Shown: positions 32,221 to 45,065 of the stretch, one piece after another | How the letters are laid out: each line of letters begins with the position of its first letter | Numbering within the stretch: the stretch's first letter is position 1 | Assembly: GCA_963693085.1 (NCBI GenBank) | Contig: OY856409.1 | Location: 523,783,803-523,847,802, forward strand | Reading direction: 5' to 3' | DNA length: 64,000 nt | Source: Alisma plantago-aquatica | Taxonomy: Eukaryota; Streptophyta; Magnoliopsida; Alismatales; Alismataceae | The notes under the pieces: model-generated | Told to the model about the DNA's origin: nothing | The model's database searches: none | What the model saw: the letters and a program-made list of their open reading frames with translations, nothing else | Made by a program: the position numbers and the translations under genes

Positions 32221-34610
32221 TGTGTCAGCATCAACTATACAAGAAGGATAGATGAGATAAGTAGTGTGTGGAGAGAGAAATAGAAATATAAGAGGGAGGG
32301 GGAGGGAAGTAGTGTCAAAGAGAGAAATAAAAATAAAAAGGAGGAGGTAAGCTATTAGAAGGGAGAAAAAGATAAGAGAGAGGATGGAAGTAGTGAGATG
32401 AGAGATTCAAATAAAAATAAGAATGTAGTGAGGAGAAAAGATGATAGAAATAGAGAGAGAAAAAGGAGAGATTAGGAGGGAAGTAGTGGGATGGGAAAGA
32501 AATATAAAAAAAAGATTAGGTGGATGAGGAAAATAGTTGAAAATAACACATTAATATGTCACATTAAAATACACTTTTGCACACATAAGTATTTATTTTA
32601 AAAATGAGAGAGGATAGAAGCCATGGTAAGAGAGACAAAAAAAGAGGGAGGGAAAGTAGCGTGAAGAAAGAGAAAATAAGAGAGTAGGAAGATGTGGATG
32701 AATTAACGCAATTTTTATTGTCAGTGGAAAAGAAATTATAAATTATGTTAACATGGAGGGAAGTAGTGAGATGAGTGTGAAAGAGAAAAAATTATAGGAA
32801 CAAGATAATTAGTGGGAAATAACTCAATAAAATATGTGACAAAAAGCTTGCTATAACACATATAAACACAACTCAATAAATTAAGTGTGGGAAGAGAGGG
32901 AAATAGGAGGGAGGTGGGAAGTAGTGAAAGTAATTTGTGGTCATCTGTAATTGATTTGTTATCTTTGGCTTGATGTCTTGTTATTAATGTTCCATCATTT
33001 TACTTTCCTCTCTCCTCATTTCATTAATCACTTCACTCGTGTTGTATCAATTCTCTTTAAAATTAGTTTGTGAGTACAAAATAACACAGTAATATTTTAT
33101 TAGAAACACATTATTACACACATGAACACATCTAATGTATTATTTGCCACTACTTTCTGCCTCCCTCTTATTTCAAATTTCTCTCTTTCAACTATTTTCC
33201 TCCTTCATTTTTTCTCACGTGTATAAGAATTTGTTATTTTTTCCTTACTAATGTGTTACATCCTTCCTTCATTTGTGTTCTTGTGTGTTATAATGCATTT
33301 TTGTCACATATTAAAGTGTTACTTTTCACTACTTTCTTATCCTCGTGTTTTCTCTTTCTCCCTCTCTTAATACTACTTTCCTTCTGTATATGTGTTCACA
33401 TGTGTTATACTTTGTTATATGTCAGCTATTAATTTTTTACTTCATCTTCGATTTGTGTTCATGTGTGTTATATTGTGTTTATAATTAAATATGAATTTGT
33501 TATTTCTAGACTCACATACTAACTTTGGAAAAAAGACAATTCAAGAAGAGAGAGGTGAGAAGTTAAATGGAGAGGGGAGAGAAAAAAAATGCTTGACCAA
33601 AGATAACAAGACATGAGACCAGAGATAAAAAAATCGATTACATAAGAAAATACAGTACTACCACTACTTCGCTCCTCCCTCCTATTTTTTCTCTCTCTTC
33701 CCTTTACTTCACTTCTCCATTTGTATTCATATGTGTTACAATGTGTTTTATGTCACATACTAATGATTTTGTTTCCACAATTTCGCTCCCTCATCCTATT
33801 TTATCTTTCTCTTTTCCTAATATTCCTATCCTTCATTTGTGTTCAAGTGTGTTATATTTGTTATCTTTCACATACTAATGTGCTACTTTCTTATTCCATT
33901 TGTGTTCACGCGTGTTAGAGTGTGTTTCTAGTTCATATTAATATGTCATTTCCCATTCAAATACTAATTTGGGAGAGAGAAAATACAAGTTGAGGAAAGT
34001 ATTGAGCAAAATTTGGAGGAAAGAGGAAAATAACACAGTGGAGCAATGATAACAAAATACTAGACTAGAGACTATGTGTTGATTATAGACTCTAGCCAAC
34101 TATTACCCACTACCTTAGTCCTCCCTCCTATCTATATCTCTCTATCTTTCTCTCTCTTTCTCTTCCTACTACTTTCGTCCTTCATTTGTGTTTACATATA
34201 TTATATCGTGTTTTCGTCGCACATTAATTTTGTTAGTTCATTCCCATATTTCTCCTCTCATTTTCTCCTTTTTCTCACTACTTCTTTTCTCCTTTTCCCC
34301 ACTATTTCCCTTGTTGATATTTTTTCCATCTCTTTCAGCTACTTCCCTTTCTCATTGCTAACTATCTACTATCTGTAAAGTATGTTTATTGTAACATATT
34401 AATATGTTGTTTTCAAGTACTACCTCCTCCTTCGTTCTTATTTTTCTGTTTCTCTCTCAACCCATTACTTTTATCCTATTCTCTATCTTTTTCTAAATTT
34501 TGGTTGATTCCTCCCTCTCATGTTATTTTTATTTCTCTTTCTGACACTACTTTCCTACTTACTCTCTCTACTACTATTCTATTTCTTTCTCTTCCCGTTA
34601 CCTCTTACCC
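32221..34610. repeat. Strand-switching purine/pyrimidine repeat field
   Basis: 32221-32960 is purine-rich on the plus strand (GAGAGAGAAA, GGAGGGAAGTAGTG repeated). 33000-34610 is pyrimidine-rich, with the reverse complement of the same words (CACTACTTTCCTCC, TCTCTCTC). Between the blocks a second motif recurs: on the pyrimidine side TTGTGTTCATGTGTGTTATA then GTCACATATTAATGTGTTA, and its complement at 32555-32590. Short purine-rich reversals occur at 33530-33640 and 33960-34075. The spacing is irregular (about 55 to 290 bp). No coding function is likely; open frames here merely follow the base bias. Confidence 0.8.
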
Positions 34611-35884
34611 TTCCTCCCTAAAGCAATAGTCCTTGATGTAACTAGAGCCATTTCCCCTCCTTCTTCTTAGACACACTTTCCTCAAGTCAAAGATCCTTTC
34701 TCCATCACAACTCTTGTGCTCAGTCTCTGAAGGAACCAAATTGAAACACGTATTCGGCCAAGTCATGACCATTCCATATGGCCCTAGCTTCGTCCAAGTC
34801 AACATAACCAAATGGACTCCCGAACAAGGATTTTCACTGGCTGAATCTGGAGGCTCAGGCTCAGTTGCTATTAATGATTTTCTACCACACCTTTGGGAGG
34901 TAGAGGTCTTTAAAGCCATCTTACACACCATTGGCACCACTCTCCAATTCGTTAGTCACGACACCCTACATCCCACCTAATACATCAAAGCCTTTAGTAT
35001 CTTCTCAATCAAACAAGCCACCATCCTACCTACTTCCATTAAAATCAGATTAGGAGAAAAATGTATAAATTAAAACTTACAGCTGAAAACCATACTATCA
35101 TCACTACTACCTTCACAGACATCAGTTCACACCCACCGTCTTGGTTCTGTCCTGCCAACTCCAAGAAAACCTTCGCAGCTACTAGGAAACCAACCAAGAG
35201 GAATATGGTCTAGGAGAGAAAGAACTGCACAACCATTTGTCAAGAAGACACAAACCACTCCACAAACAACAAGAGACCTAGAATTTCATCTCCATTAGTG
35301 GATAGAAGCAACAATATCCTTCATGATTCCTTCAAACCATTCCCGTTCCATAACAATAGCACAAACACCACAACAAACCTTGATTCTAACACTATCCAGA
35401 AGATGAATCTGCCATCATTGATGAAATTTGATCCTCACAGAGTCCAGAATAGAAGAATAAAGGAAAAGCACTCACAGCAATTCCAACTATCAACTCGTTG
35501 TCAGCTACACTAGAAGGGTAAATTAGAAGGAACTTCTTTGCTTCAGAATAACCAGGTACATCCTTAGATCATTCACAAAAGTCTCAGCACAATACTCATC
35601 TTTTATTATATGATACTACTAATACTATGGATTATGAAAACCAAATTGATAATATTGAGGATATAGCATCTTGGCCTGATATTCAATGCTTTACAAATTT
35701 TGACGATAAGCTAGAAATTACATTTGAAAATGAAACAGTTACACACAATGCCCTAGATGAAATATAAAAATCCATGCATTGGAGAAATCATAGACTCATC
35801 CATGACATGTACACCACCCTGGAAAACCTACGTTTACAATGATTCTCGATCACCATTGCCACTGATCATTTACACTCAACCTAG
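34611..35884 (+). pseudogene. Probable LINE ORF1 relic
   Basis: This lies directly upstream of the LINE endonuclease on the same strand. The open stretch 34714-34980 reads CSVSEGTKLKHVFGQ, then VAINDFLPHLWEVEVFKA and ILHTIGTTLQFVSHDTLHP. That resembles, weakly, the RNA-binding (DUF4283-like) ORF1 protein of plant L1 LINEs, with its hydrophobic-helix segment. Beyond 34980 stops are frequent but the A/C-rich, G-poor base use continues, matching the ORF2 part. ORF1p would coat element RNA. The assignment rests mainly on position and base composition. Confidence 0.5.
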
Positions 35885-38800
35885 ATGAAGATCACATCTT
35901 GGAACGTCTGTGGTGCATCCAGTTACTATAGGAGAAAACAAATTAGGAGGCACATTTACAAAAATAAAATCAACATTATCACCATCCAAGAAACCACAAC
36001 CACTCTCACACCATTCGCCCTAAAAACCATAGGGGGAAAATACATAAATACCTGGAACCACACCCCCCAGTGGGATTCAAAGGAGGACTAGCTATAGGTT
36101 TAAACAATAGCCTTTTCACCATCACACAAGTTGATATCCTATATTTCTCTATTACTCTTCAAATCAACAACACAATGGATGCCCACAATTGGTTTTTACA
36201 GGAGTTTACGGTAAACCTAGTACAAACAAAATTGATTACATTGCTGAGGTCAAATACATTATCCACAAGTATGCTGATAAACCTTGGATCCTTGGAGGAG
36301 ACTTCAACCTCATTTCTTACTCATTTGATAGAATAAAACACTCCCTTCTAGAGGGCCACATTCACTCAGCTGACAAAATCTTCAACCAACTTATTACACA
36401 ACATAACATAATTGACATACCTCCATCTAATGCATGTTTCACCTGGCATCGTAACCAAATTTGGGCAATGTTAGATCACTTCATTTGCACTACACATTGG
36501 GAAGACATTTATCCCCACTCTTTTGTTTCTATTGCACATAGACCAATCTTTGATCACTTCCCTATCATCATTGACACTAAACCTTTATTGTGGGGCCATA
36601 AACCCTTTTTCTTTGAAAACTTTTGGTTATTCGACCCAAACTGTCTGGAGCTGTGCAAAAATACATGGATCACTTTTGATACACACACCATAGAACCAGG
36701 TTACCATATTCATAAGAACACCAAGAAAATCATAACTATTCTGAAATCGTGGCAAAAACAAAAATTCAGGAATATAAAACATAAACTGCCTAACTTCGAA
36801 CAACAACATCTTTATGTTGATAGTGACCCTATAACTGATCTTGCCCTTACTCTCACTATCAAAGCAGAAATAGAACATAATCAAAACTACATTGATACAT
36901 TTTGGAAATAGTGTGCAAATATTAGATAGGCCACTGAGGGAGATATAAATACAAAATTCTTTTACAAAACCTACAAAAACAATTCCCATAAAAACATCAT
37001 TTCTAGATATTGCATCAACAAAAACATTACCTCCAATAAGCACACAATCACCAACTATATTGTTCAACACTTTGAATGCATTTTCAACACTGGACACACA
37101 CCCACCTTTCTCAACTCTATCAAATGGAAATACATTTGCAATAAAACCATATCATCTCCACAACACACCATTAGGGACTTTATCTACGAGGAACTTGATG
37201 ATGCCATAACCTATCTTGGTAGGAATAAATCACCTGGACCGCGTGGTCTTAACACTGAATTCTACCTTGCCAATTGAAAACATATCAGAGGGGACTTTAT
37301 GAAACTTCTTATAGCTATCCAAGAAAACATAAATGTCCACCAAAATAGAAAAACTCTCAAACACGCCAATATATCTCCCATCAAAAAGGTTAATGACCTA
37401 GATCAAATCACAGAGTTTCAACCCATAATCCTTATCAACACATCCTATAAAATTATTGCCAAAATCCTTAGTAATCACATCAAACTATAGCTCAAAGACA
37501 TCATCCCCCACAACAAGAATGCCTTCCTCAAACACCGTAGCTTTCATGATGCCTTCATCATGGTTAATGAAACATTCCACCTTTGTTACAAAAACAAAAG
37601 TTTGGTCATCACATCAAGTTGAACTTTGAGAAAGCCTTCGATTACATTAACTGGAACTGCCTTCTCTACACTATGTTTGGATACTGTTTTCCAAACAAAT
37701 GGAACAACTGGATACATGCTTGCATCTCCACTAATCACTTCTCCACTATCATCAACAACTCTCCTTTTAGACACTTCCACAACACTAACAGGCTTAGACA
37801 AGGAGACCCACATTTCCCTTACTTATTCATCATTGTTACCTCTATCCTTACCAACATGATCAAACGGGGTACAACATAGGGCCTCATTGCTTCACCTGCA
37901 GAATGTTATAAAAATACTGTCCAATATGTGGATGATACCATGATCCTAGTCAAACCAGAAGACAACACTATCATTTACACAATCTGCATCATTGGCCTCT
38001 TCTCTTACATCTCTGGCCTTAAAATAAACCTTACAAAATCATCCATCATTGGAGTCCATACCCTAGTAGATACTGTCAATAGATACATGACTCTTCTCAA
38101 ATGTAAGATTGAACATTTCATAGTCATTTACCTCGACCATCCCATCTATCCACACCCCATCACATAGAGCATGTGGAACACCATCATTGATAAGACCAAA
38201 CATAAACTGCACTTTGGGACCAACCACTTCCTCAACCACGTGGTATGCCTCACACTTCTCAAACAGTGTCATTTCTCCTATAACTACACACTACCTCAGC
38301 TGCATCCCCCTACCTGGCAAAACCCTCAATATAATTGATTCCATCAGAAAACAACTTCTATGGAAGATTACACCTAGTCAACTGGGATACTTTACAGGAT
38401 CCTAGTGAATATGGTGGTTGGGGCATTATTAACATTAAGATCCATGCCATCTGCCTCATCACCAAGATCATCAATACCCTTACCACAAAATTGGATAAGA
38501 TCTAAAAACCTCTCATCCTTGACAAATATTATAAATGAACCTCTCTCGTTGGCCCAAAACCAGCAAGTGCAGATCATCATCACTTTGGAAGTACATCAAT
38601 AAACATTCAGACATTATCACACACCTTATTCACTCTCCCCCCACATGCTTACTTAAACATCAACTTCTGGAGGGACCCATCATTTCAAAATAACTCCATA
38701 CAAAATCTGAAATGCAACTTTCACATACCACCATCATTGAAAAATCTAAATACTACCAGAGTGCTGAAACTTCTTACCAGGAATCGACAAAACTCCCTTA

Positions 38801-39310
38801 AGCTCTTCCTCCATAGAAACCACAACCAATATACTTTGCAGGACATCATTCATGACCTCAAATACAACATAGAAAGTTGCATCTCATGGATATGGGGGCC
38901 TACATACACACCAAAATATGCTTACCTACACCTCACATACAGAGGACACATCTCAGGTATGAAAATCAATTGGAAAATGAAATGGCCAGAAAAATACAAA
39001 ATTTTCTTCTCATTCCTTTTCAAATAATAAGATTCCCACAAACCATTTCATCAATAGAAGAGGCTTTGATGGACCTACTAGATGTTACCTTCGTCTATCT
39101 GAAGAAGAAACCACAAAACACCTCTTCACAAATTGTCCATTCACACTACACTTACTCTACAAATACTTCCCACCCCACTTTATCACAAATAACTTGTTCC
39201 TGCCAAACCACATGACACACTTAAAACCACTAAACCAACACCTTCATGCAACAAACCTGATTATAAATACTCTATGACATATTTGGTTAGAAAGAAATTA
39301 GAGAAAATAC
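35885..39310 (+). pseudogene. LINE (L1-type) ORF2 relic: endonuclease plus reverse transcriptase
   Basis: It starts MKITSWNVCGASSYYRRK at 35885, the apurinic-type endonuclease N terminus, with the TIQETT (catalytic Glu) motif. After frameshifts, 36189-36911 gives WILGGDFNLI and FDHFPIIID, the later endonuclease motifs. RT follows: NKSPGPRGLN (37230), FQPIILIN (37410), LNFEKAFDYINWN (37620, catalytic Asp), LRQGDPHFPYLF (37795) and QYVDDTMIL (37922, catalytic pair; LINEs usually have ADD here). Near 39260-39305 it ends HIWLERN.RKYNN, the typical C-terminal end after the zinc-knuckle region. At least six frameshifts or stops. The plus strand is strikingly C-rich and G-poor. No poly-A tail was found. 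Confidence 0.9.
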
Positions 39311-41576
39311 AACAACACTAACCATGAACATTCCTTGTACATTAACTGCATTGCATGACTGACTTCTACATCAACACAAGTGTTGGGAGCAGATGAAGAC
39401 CAGGATAAAATATTTGGAGATCAAAATGACAAAGGTTGCTACGCAATGGAAGATATCATAGTTGATAATATAGGCTTCTAAACTAGTCCATCGGAGCTAC
39501 TATTGGAAGGGTTTTTTCTAAACAACCTTATTAGTTTTCATTTCATCTCTATGTTGATGCTCATTGTTAAGGGGTGTTTCCATGTGCCTCAATTGCTTAA
39601 TGAAGTGATCATGTTTCTTCCATAGAATCAATTTCCATGTGCCTCAATTGCTTAATGCATTTACTACCATACCATGAAGATTTGTGGAGCATTGGATCCA
39701 TGGCTATTGGAAATCAAGTCATGATAGCTTTTAAAATTTAGTCTCGATAGCAATTTGGATTGGCAGGTTGCATCTTTGGGTAGTACTTTGTGGATACATG
39801 GAGGGACACACTTGTCTAGTTGTCTTTCTCGATAGACTTGAAAGAACATGGTTGTTGTTGGCAAAAAAGAAAAGGTTAATTAGATGCAATAACCACAAAT
39901 ATCATCATTCACGACATATTAAAATGTCCAAAAATGCCATGTTACATGTCGTAAAAAACTTGGCGCCTCTATGACGCAAGAATAATGTCCCACTAATGGC
40001 TAAAAATTACTGCCAAGAAGTAAGCTTTAATTTACTGGGAACCAATTTCACACGTGTTGGTTGTATGCTTTAACATGCATGCAAAATTTGCTACAATTTC
40101 GAATAAAGACTATTCACATTTTTTCATATTAAATATTTTTATATCAGACATATATCAAATGACAAGACAATTTGTTATTTCCCTACCAGACATCTTCTTG
40201 AATGCCATAAAAAAGTAATAGAACTTATATTATTCTGCATATTTTGTTTTTTTTAAACAAGCCTATGTACTAGTAGTCATATTCACAAGCATTCTTTATG
40301 TATGAGTTCAATGTCACTTTGAAATTACATCGCTGACATGGTGATTAACTTTTTCATATGATAAATGTTGACAATCAATTCCAATTCAATATAGTGAAGA
40401 AATATTCATACAATGAGTCGCATCTTTAATTCATATGTACTTGCAACTCCTAGCATAAATAAATTCACACCTTACGAAGAACTATGCAAATATGAAAAGT
40501 TGCTATATCTATATAATCCACACCCTTTATTTGCAAGGAGAATGTCCTTTCATAGAGCTCTTGTATGAGCATTCTATTACTATTCTTTCAATATAATCAA
40601 CCTCTCCCAATAACTAGCTAGAAAAAATCAGCCCAGACAATAAGGCACAAGAAACTTCTTCTATTTCCCAAGCCCTCTATCATTGAAGAGTAGTAAATAA
40701 AACGTCCTTTATGTACACAAGTTTCTAAATAGTTTGCTTTAATATACTCCCAGAATTGTAAAAAAATATGAAATTATAGTAAAGTAGCACCTGCATAATT
40801 TATAAGCAAAAAAAAATGATCATCATAACTAGAAGAACATTCAAGAACCACTCAAGCTGAATTAGAAGAGCTATTTAATTGAGTAACTCCAAAGTGGACC
40901 AAAGAACATACTTAACAAAAAATAAACATTGTACCTAGAGGGAAAAAAAGGTTCACAGTTGACTCTGCTATCAATGTGACCATAAGTTGGTAAACTTTCT
41001 CGTATTTTTATACATAACATTCATCTACTGGATTAATCTTCACACTAAATGCTCATAATATAAATGAAGACAAATCTCATTTTACAAAAGAGATGTAAAT
41101 ATGCCACTTAAATGTTCTTATTGACGCAAATCAAAAAGTGGCGGTGAAAATATCTTTGCAAATTCCCAAATCCTTTGGATGCTTACAAAAAGGTTGTACA
41201 TCTGCAATGCCCAGAACACCATCACCTTGGGTAAATCTTAAATTCATACTTTTCATGTATGGAAACTTAATTTATACAAAAATATATTATATAGGTCACA
41301 AGTAAAGCTTATTATAAAGATCATGAAGTATCAATGTCATTATATGTTTGTTGGTGTTCAAACAACATCATGTTTGTGTGCACATATCATCTTGGCCCGA
41401 AAATCTTACAAAAGTAGTATATTATTTCAAAATCACTACGATTTTTATTAGTTATAATTCAATATATAAGAAATGAGAGTCAAAACATTTTATTAGCTTT
41501 GCTCATCGTATGCTTGAAAAATCTTCATACTATTTAATATGCTTCATGAATTGTTCAGTATCAATATAGCTACACT
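39311..41576. other. Unassigned AT-rich sequence
   Basis: No gene or element recognised. A 26-bp direct repeat (TTTCCATGTGCCTCAATTGC...) occurs at 39577-39602 and 39632-39657. Open frames at 39664-39864 (-) and 39768-39974 (+) overlap on opposite strands and have no known domain. Confidence 0.6.
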
Positions 41577-41581
41577 CATAT
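41577..41581. repeat. Target-site duplication, left copy (CATAT)
   Basis: CATAT precedes the left LTR and is repeated exactly at 52864-52868 after the right LTR. Confidence 0.9.
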
Positions 41582-44500
41582 TGTAACGACCCATCCTCCC
41601 AGTAACCCCCCAATTAAGGGAGACCAAGAGGTCAGAGCCGTTATCCCAATTTCTAGATCAAAGGTTTGACAAATAATCAATAATAATTATCAAATTCTAC
41701 CAACTAAACTGAAAGGTTGTAATAAAATTAAACTTTGCATACCTTTTTCAAAGACTTGGGTATCTACTTCTATCCACATCTAGAGTCTATTCTAACAAAT
41801 CCTCCTTTGTACTTTAACTCTTATTTAATTCCACATATGCCACTTTACTATTTGTCCTTTTCAATCTTGTACCTAAAATGCCGACAAAAAAAATGTTGGT
41901 TAGCATATCGAAATATGTCGGTATGTGGGGACAACCAAAATTTCACAAATATGGCTAACAATCTAATTATCACAATCAAGGTAATTAACAAGCCAATTTA
42001 TGTTTTCAATGTGTCATTCTCCACTACTTTTGCCCTAACCCTAGAATACCCACTCTAGGGTTTCTCTTTTGCCATTGACTTAAGGCCACCTTCTCAATCC
42101 CAAGCTTGGTTCCTGGGGTCACCTCTCATGGTGCCCATTAGTCATGCAACATAGACCACCTTCTCATTCCCGAGCTTGGTGTCTGGGGTCACCTCTCATA
42201 GTGCCCATTGGTCTTCCCTCCTGGGCTTGACCTTTTTGCATCATCCATCAGGGTGACATGTAGGTGCGAGAATACACATTTTTATTACAATTGTGATAAT
42301 TATAGTGACTTTAGAATTTACAAATATGAACATCCAAACTGATTCATTGCATTCAATGCGATTAATCATCCAGAAAACTTTCAGGAAAACTAATGTGATT
42401 AACCATAATTAACCACATACCTGTCAAGCTGACTTGAATTTGGAAATAATTCAACCAATCAAGAAAACCAAGCAAGCACACCCAAGTTGATCCCGAAATA
42501 GGCATCCCATTTTCCTATCATTGATCATGCCATCAAGATCTATTAAACCTAGCTTGCTTCTTAGGGTTTCTAGTCCACTTTTAGGGTTTCCATTGCAATT
42601 AGGGTTTCTCTTCATTTATAATATTTTAAACCCTAATTTTATACAATTACTCACAAACCCTAATTATCTCATCTATTCTTCATGACATGTATTAAGATTA
42701 TCTTTTAACAACATATAACCTTAATTTCGGATTAAAGGCATAATTAACCATCAAATAAGTCCATTATGCTCTTTTATATTAAAACTACCATTTTTATCCT
42801 TATAATTCACGACATGATCATTAGGCCTAATTATCATCTTTGGTTCATTCTGGATTAACCACTAATAGTTCATTATGATCTAATTCACATATGAACTCTA
42901 TTTATCATTAATTCCACCTTTATCCATTAGAAAACCCTAATTACCATATTAAGGGTATTTATCCACAATTAGGAACCTTTATACTCGATTAGGGTTTCTA
43001 AGTGCTTAATCATTCTTATTTGAGGTAAAAACCCTAAATCATGCAAGAAACATCTAGATCAGGTTCAAGTTCGTCATTAATTATTCAATAGGTTGAAATT
43101 ACTCAATTTCATCAACTAAGTAACATGAAATTAACTAATATGCTCAATTAGGGTTTCTTAATCTAATACATAAGCACTTTTCATTAAATTAACACACTTT
43201 TGCAAATAGGAACAAATTCAGGTTCTCAGGGAAAATGAGAAGAATTATAAAATGGATTGCTAATTATACCTATATCTCCAATTTTCTTGTGTTCCTTGCA
43301 TTTTTCTAAACAAATTTCATATTTTAACTTTATCCATCTGAACTTCCTATCAAAAGTTATGATTTTTGCAATAAAGACATGAACTTGAATTATTTGTTAT
43401 CTTTTTAGAAAAATGTTGGCCATCCGATCCGTGGTCCACTGGACCACGAGAAATCTAATGGCTCATAGAGACGTTCCTCTCTCGCGATTAAAGGAAGCAA
43501 AGGACAACATTGCCCTTACCTGAACTGAAGGCAGAGATGGGCAAACTTGTAAAAGACCACATGGTCTTCTTCTTCCTCGCGTCGGCTCTCTCTCGTCCAT
43601 GCGGTCAACTCCTCAATCGACTCTGAGGATCTGACCACCTGCGAGCATGTTGATCATCCAGGGAGCTTCGCCTCCCTCCACCGAACTCAACCACAGCCTC
43701 AATTGCTCATCCTTGTTGTGCTAGCCCCACCTCCAACTCATCGAACTCCGGCGAGGCAAACTGGGTGGACGAGAGGGAAGGTCAGTGTGGATCCTTGAAT
43801 TGGCTGCACAGATTCACTCCTTGCCACTCTCCGAAGGTTGTGGGTTGATGAGTTAGTGTGTTGGTGCCCTCATGAATCCTCCCCTATATATAGGGTTAGG
43901 GGCAGATGCTTGTTGGATTGGGGACTTTCCCAATTAGAAACCAAACCCCTAACAAGTAGGGTTGGTTCTCACCGGATTTCCCTCCCGAGTTCAAAGGTAC
44001 TAATCTCGCGATCTAACTCCCTTTCCTCTTTTCACAATGATCTGAGTTTGGATCGTCTCCAACCTACCTAGTGCGGGACTCCTCGCACATGTGTGAGTCA
44101 TCCCTGATCGTTGGATCATGATCCAACGGTCCACAGAAAGCCCAAAATCAGGGAATTGGAAATATAATCCAATTAAATCATGACATCAAATTCGTAGGAA
44201 ATTAATAACCTAACTTTAGGTAATTTTGCAAATTGCATAACTCTGAAACCATGCACTATTTTCCAACCAAATGTTAAGGGTTTCTCTCTCTTGCCTTTAT
44301 CTACACGCATGTCAAGTTTGAGTCTGAAACTCCAAAAGAACAGGACTATTTCTTCAAAGGCAAGTGACTCATTAATAAAATTCATTTAATGGTTATTTTC
44401 TCTTTCCTCAAACCATTACCTTGCTATTTGGGACTCCTCAGACCCAAGGAACCCTTATATTTCGAAATCCTTTTTGAAGGATGCTTATTTTCCTTCCAGA

Positions 44501-45065
44501 TGCATCCACATCCTTTATTTCTGATTATCCTTTTTATTTCTTGATTAAAATATCTCTTATTGAGGATTTCTCTTTATCTCTTTTTAGTTTCCGTATTGGA
44601 ATTCATTTTAACATTAGGAACCTTATGTATATGAAAATCCATCAAGGATAACTCAATCATACATTTTTCCACTTATTTTCCACATTTTATCATTGTTTTC
44701 AATTTCTTTCTTAATAAAGAAATATTTAATTGATCTTTTCTTTTCTTGTTGCATTATCTTTGTAACTTTGGACTCCTTGGAACCCAAGGAACCTAAGAGA
44801 CATGAAATCCACTATTGTATTATATAATTTTGCCTTCTAGAGGTTTCTACACCTTTCTTTTCTCCATTTCTTATTAATAATGCAGTTTCTTTTGTTTTTC
44901 CTTGTTATTGGGCCCAATAGCCAATAAAGCCCAAAAAACAATCAACAAGGCTATTGTAAACGAAATCCATTTATCCAAAATAAATTGTATCATTATTTTT
45001 TCAAATATCTTTAATAGGAGAAATTACATTTCTCACCAAAAGAACCCAAAATTTGGGTTGTAACA
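41582..45065 (-). repeat. 3' LTR of the Ty3/gypsy element
   Basis: It runs from TGTAACGACC to GGGTTGTAACA and is highly similar to 49513-52863. It contains a two-copy tandem repeat of about 68 bp at 42088-42225, a series of AGGGTTT/AAACCCTAA words between 42010 and 43160, and a palindromic TATA-like box (CCCTATATATAGGG) at 43882-43895. Confidence 0.93.
43882..43895 (-). promoter_or_regulatory. LTR TATA-like box
   Basis: CCCTATATATAGGG occurs at the same place in the other LTR, slightly changed (about 51763-51776). It is the likely promoter for the element's transcript. The box is self-complementary; the minus direction follows from element orientation. Confidence 0.6.

Noticed and set aside
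34076..34378. Hydrophobic membrane-like open frame
   Set aside because: The Phe/Leu/Ser-rich sequence simply reflects a pyrimidine-rich repeat field.
36627..37097. 156-codon minus-strand open frame
   Set aside because: It lies antisense to the LINE endonuclease/RT coding strand, and its length is explained by the G-poor coding strand.
42560..43160. Interstitial telomere repeat
   Set aside because: The AAACCCTAA words are dispersed and not tandem, and occur at matching places in both LTRs of one element.
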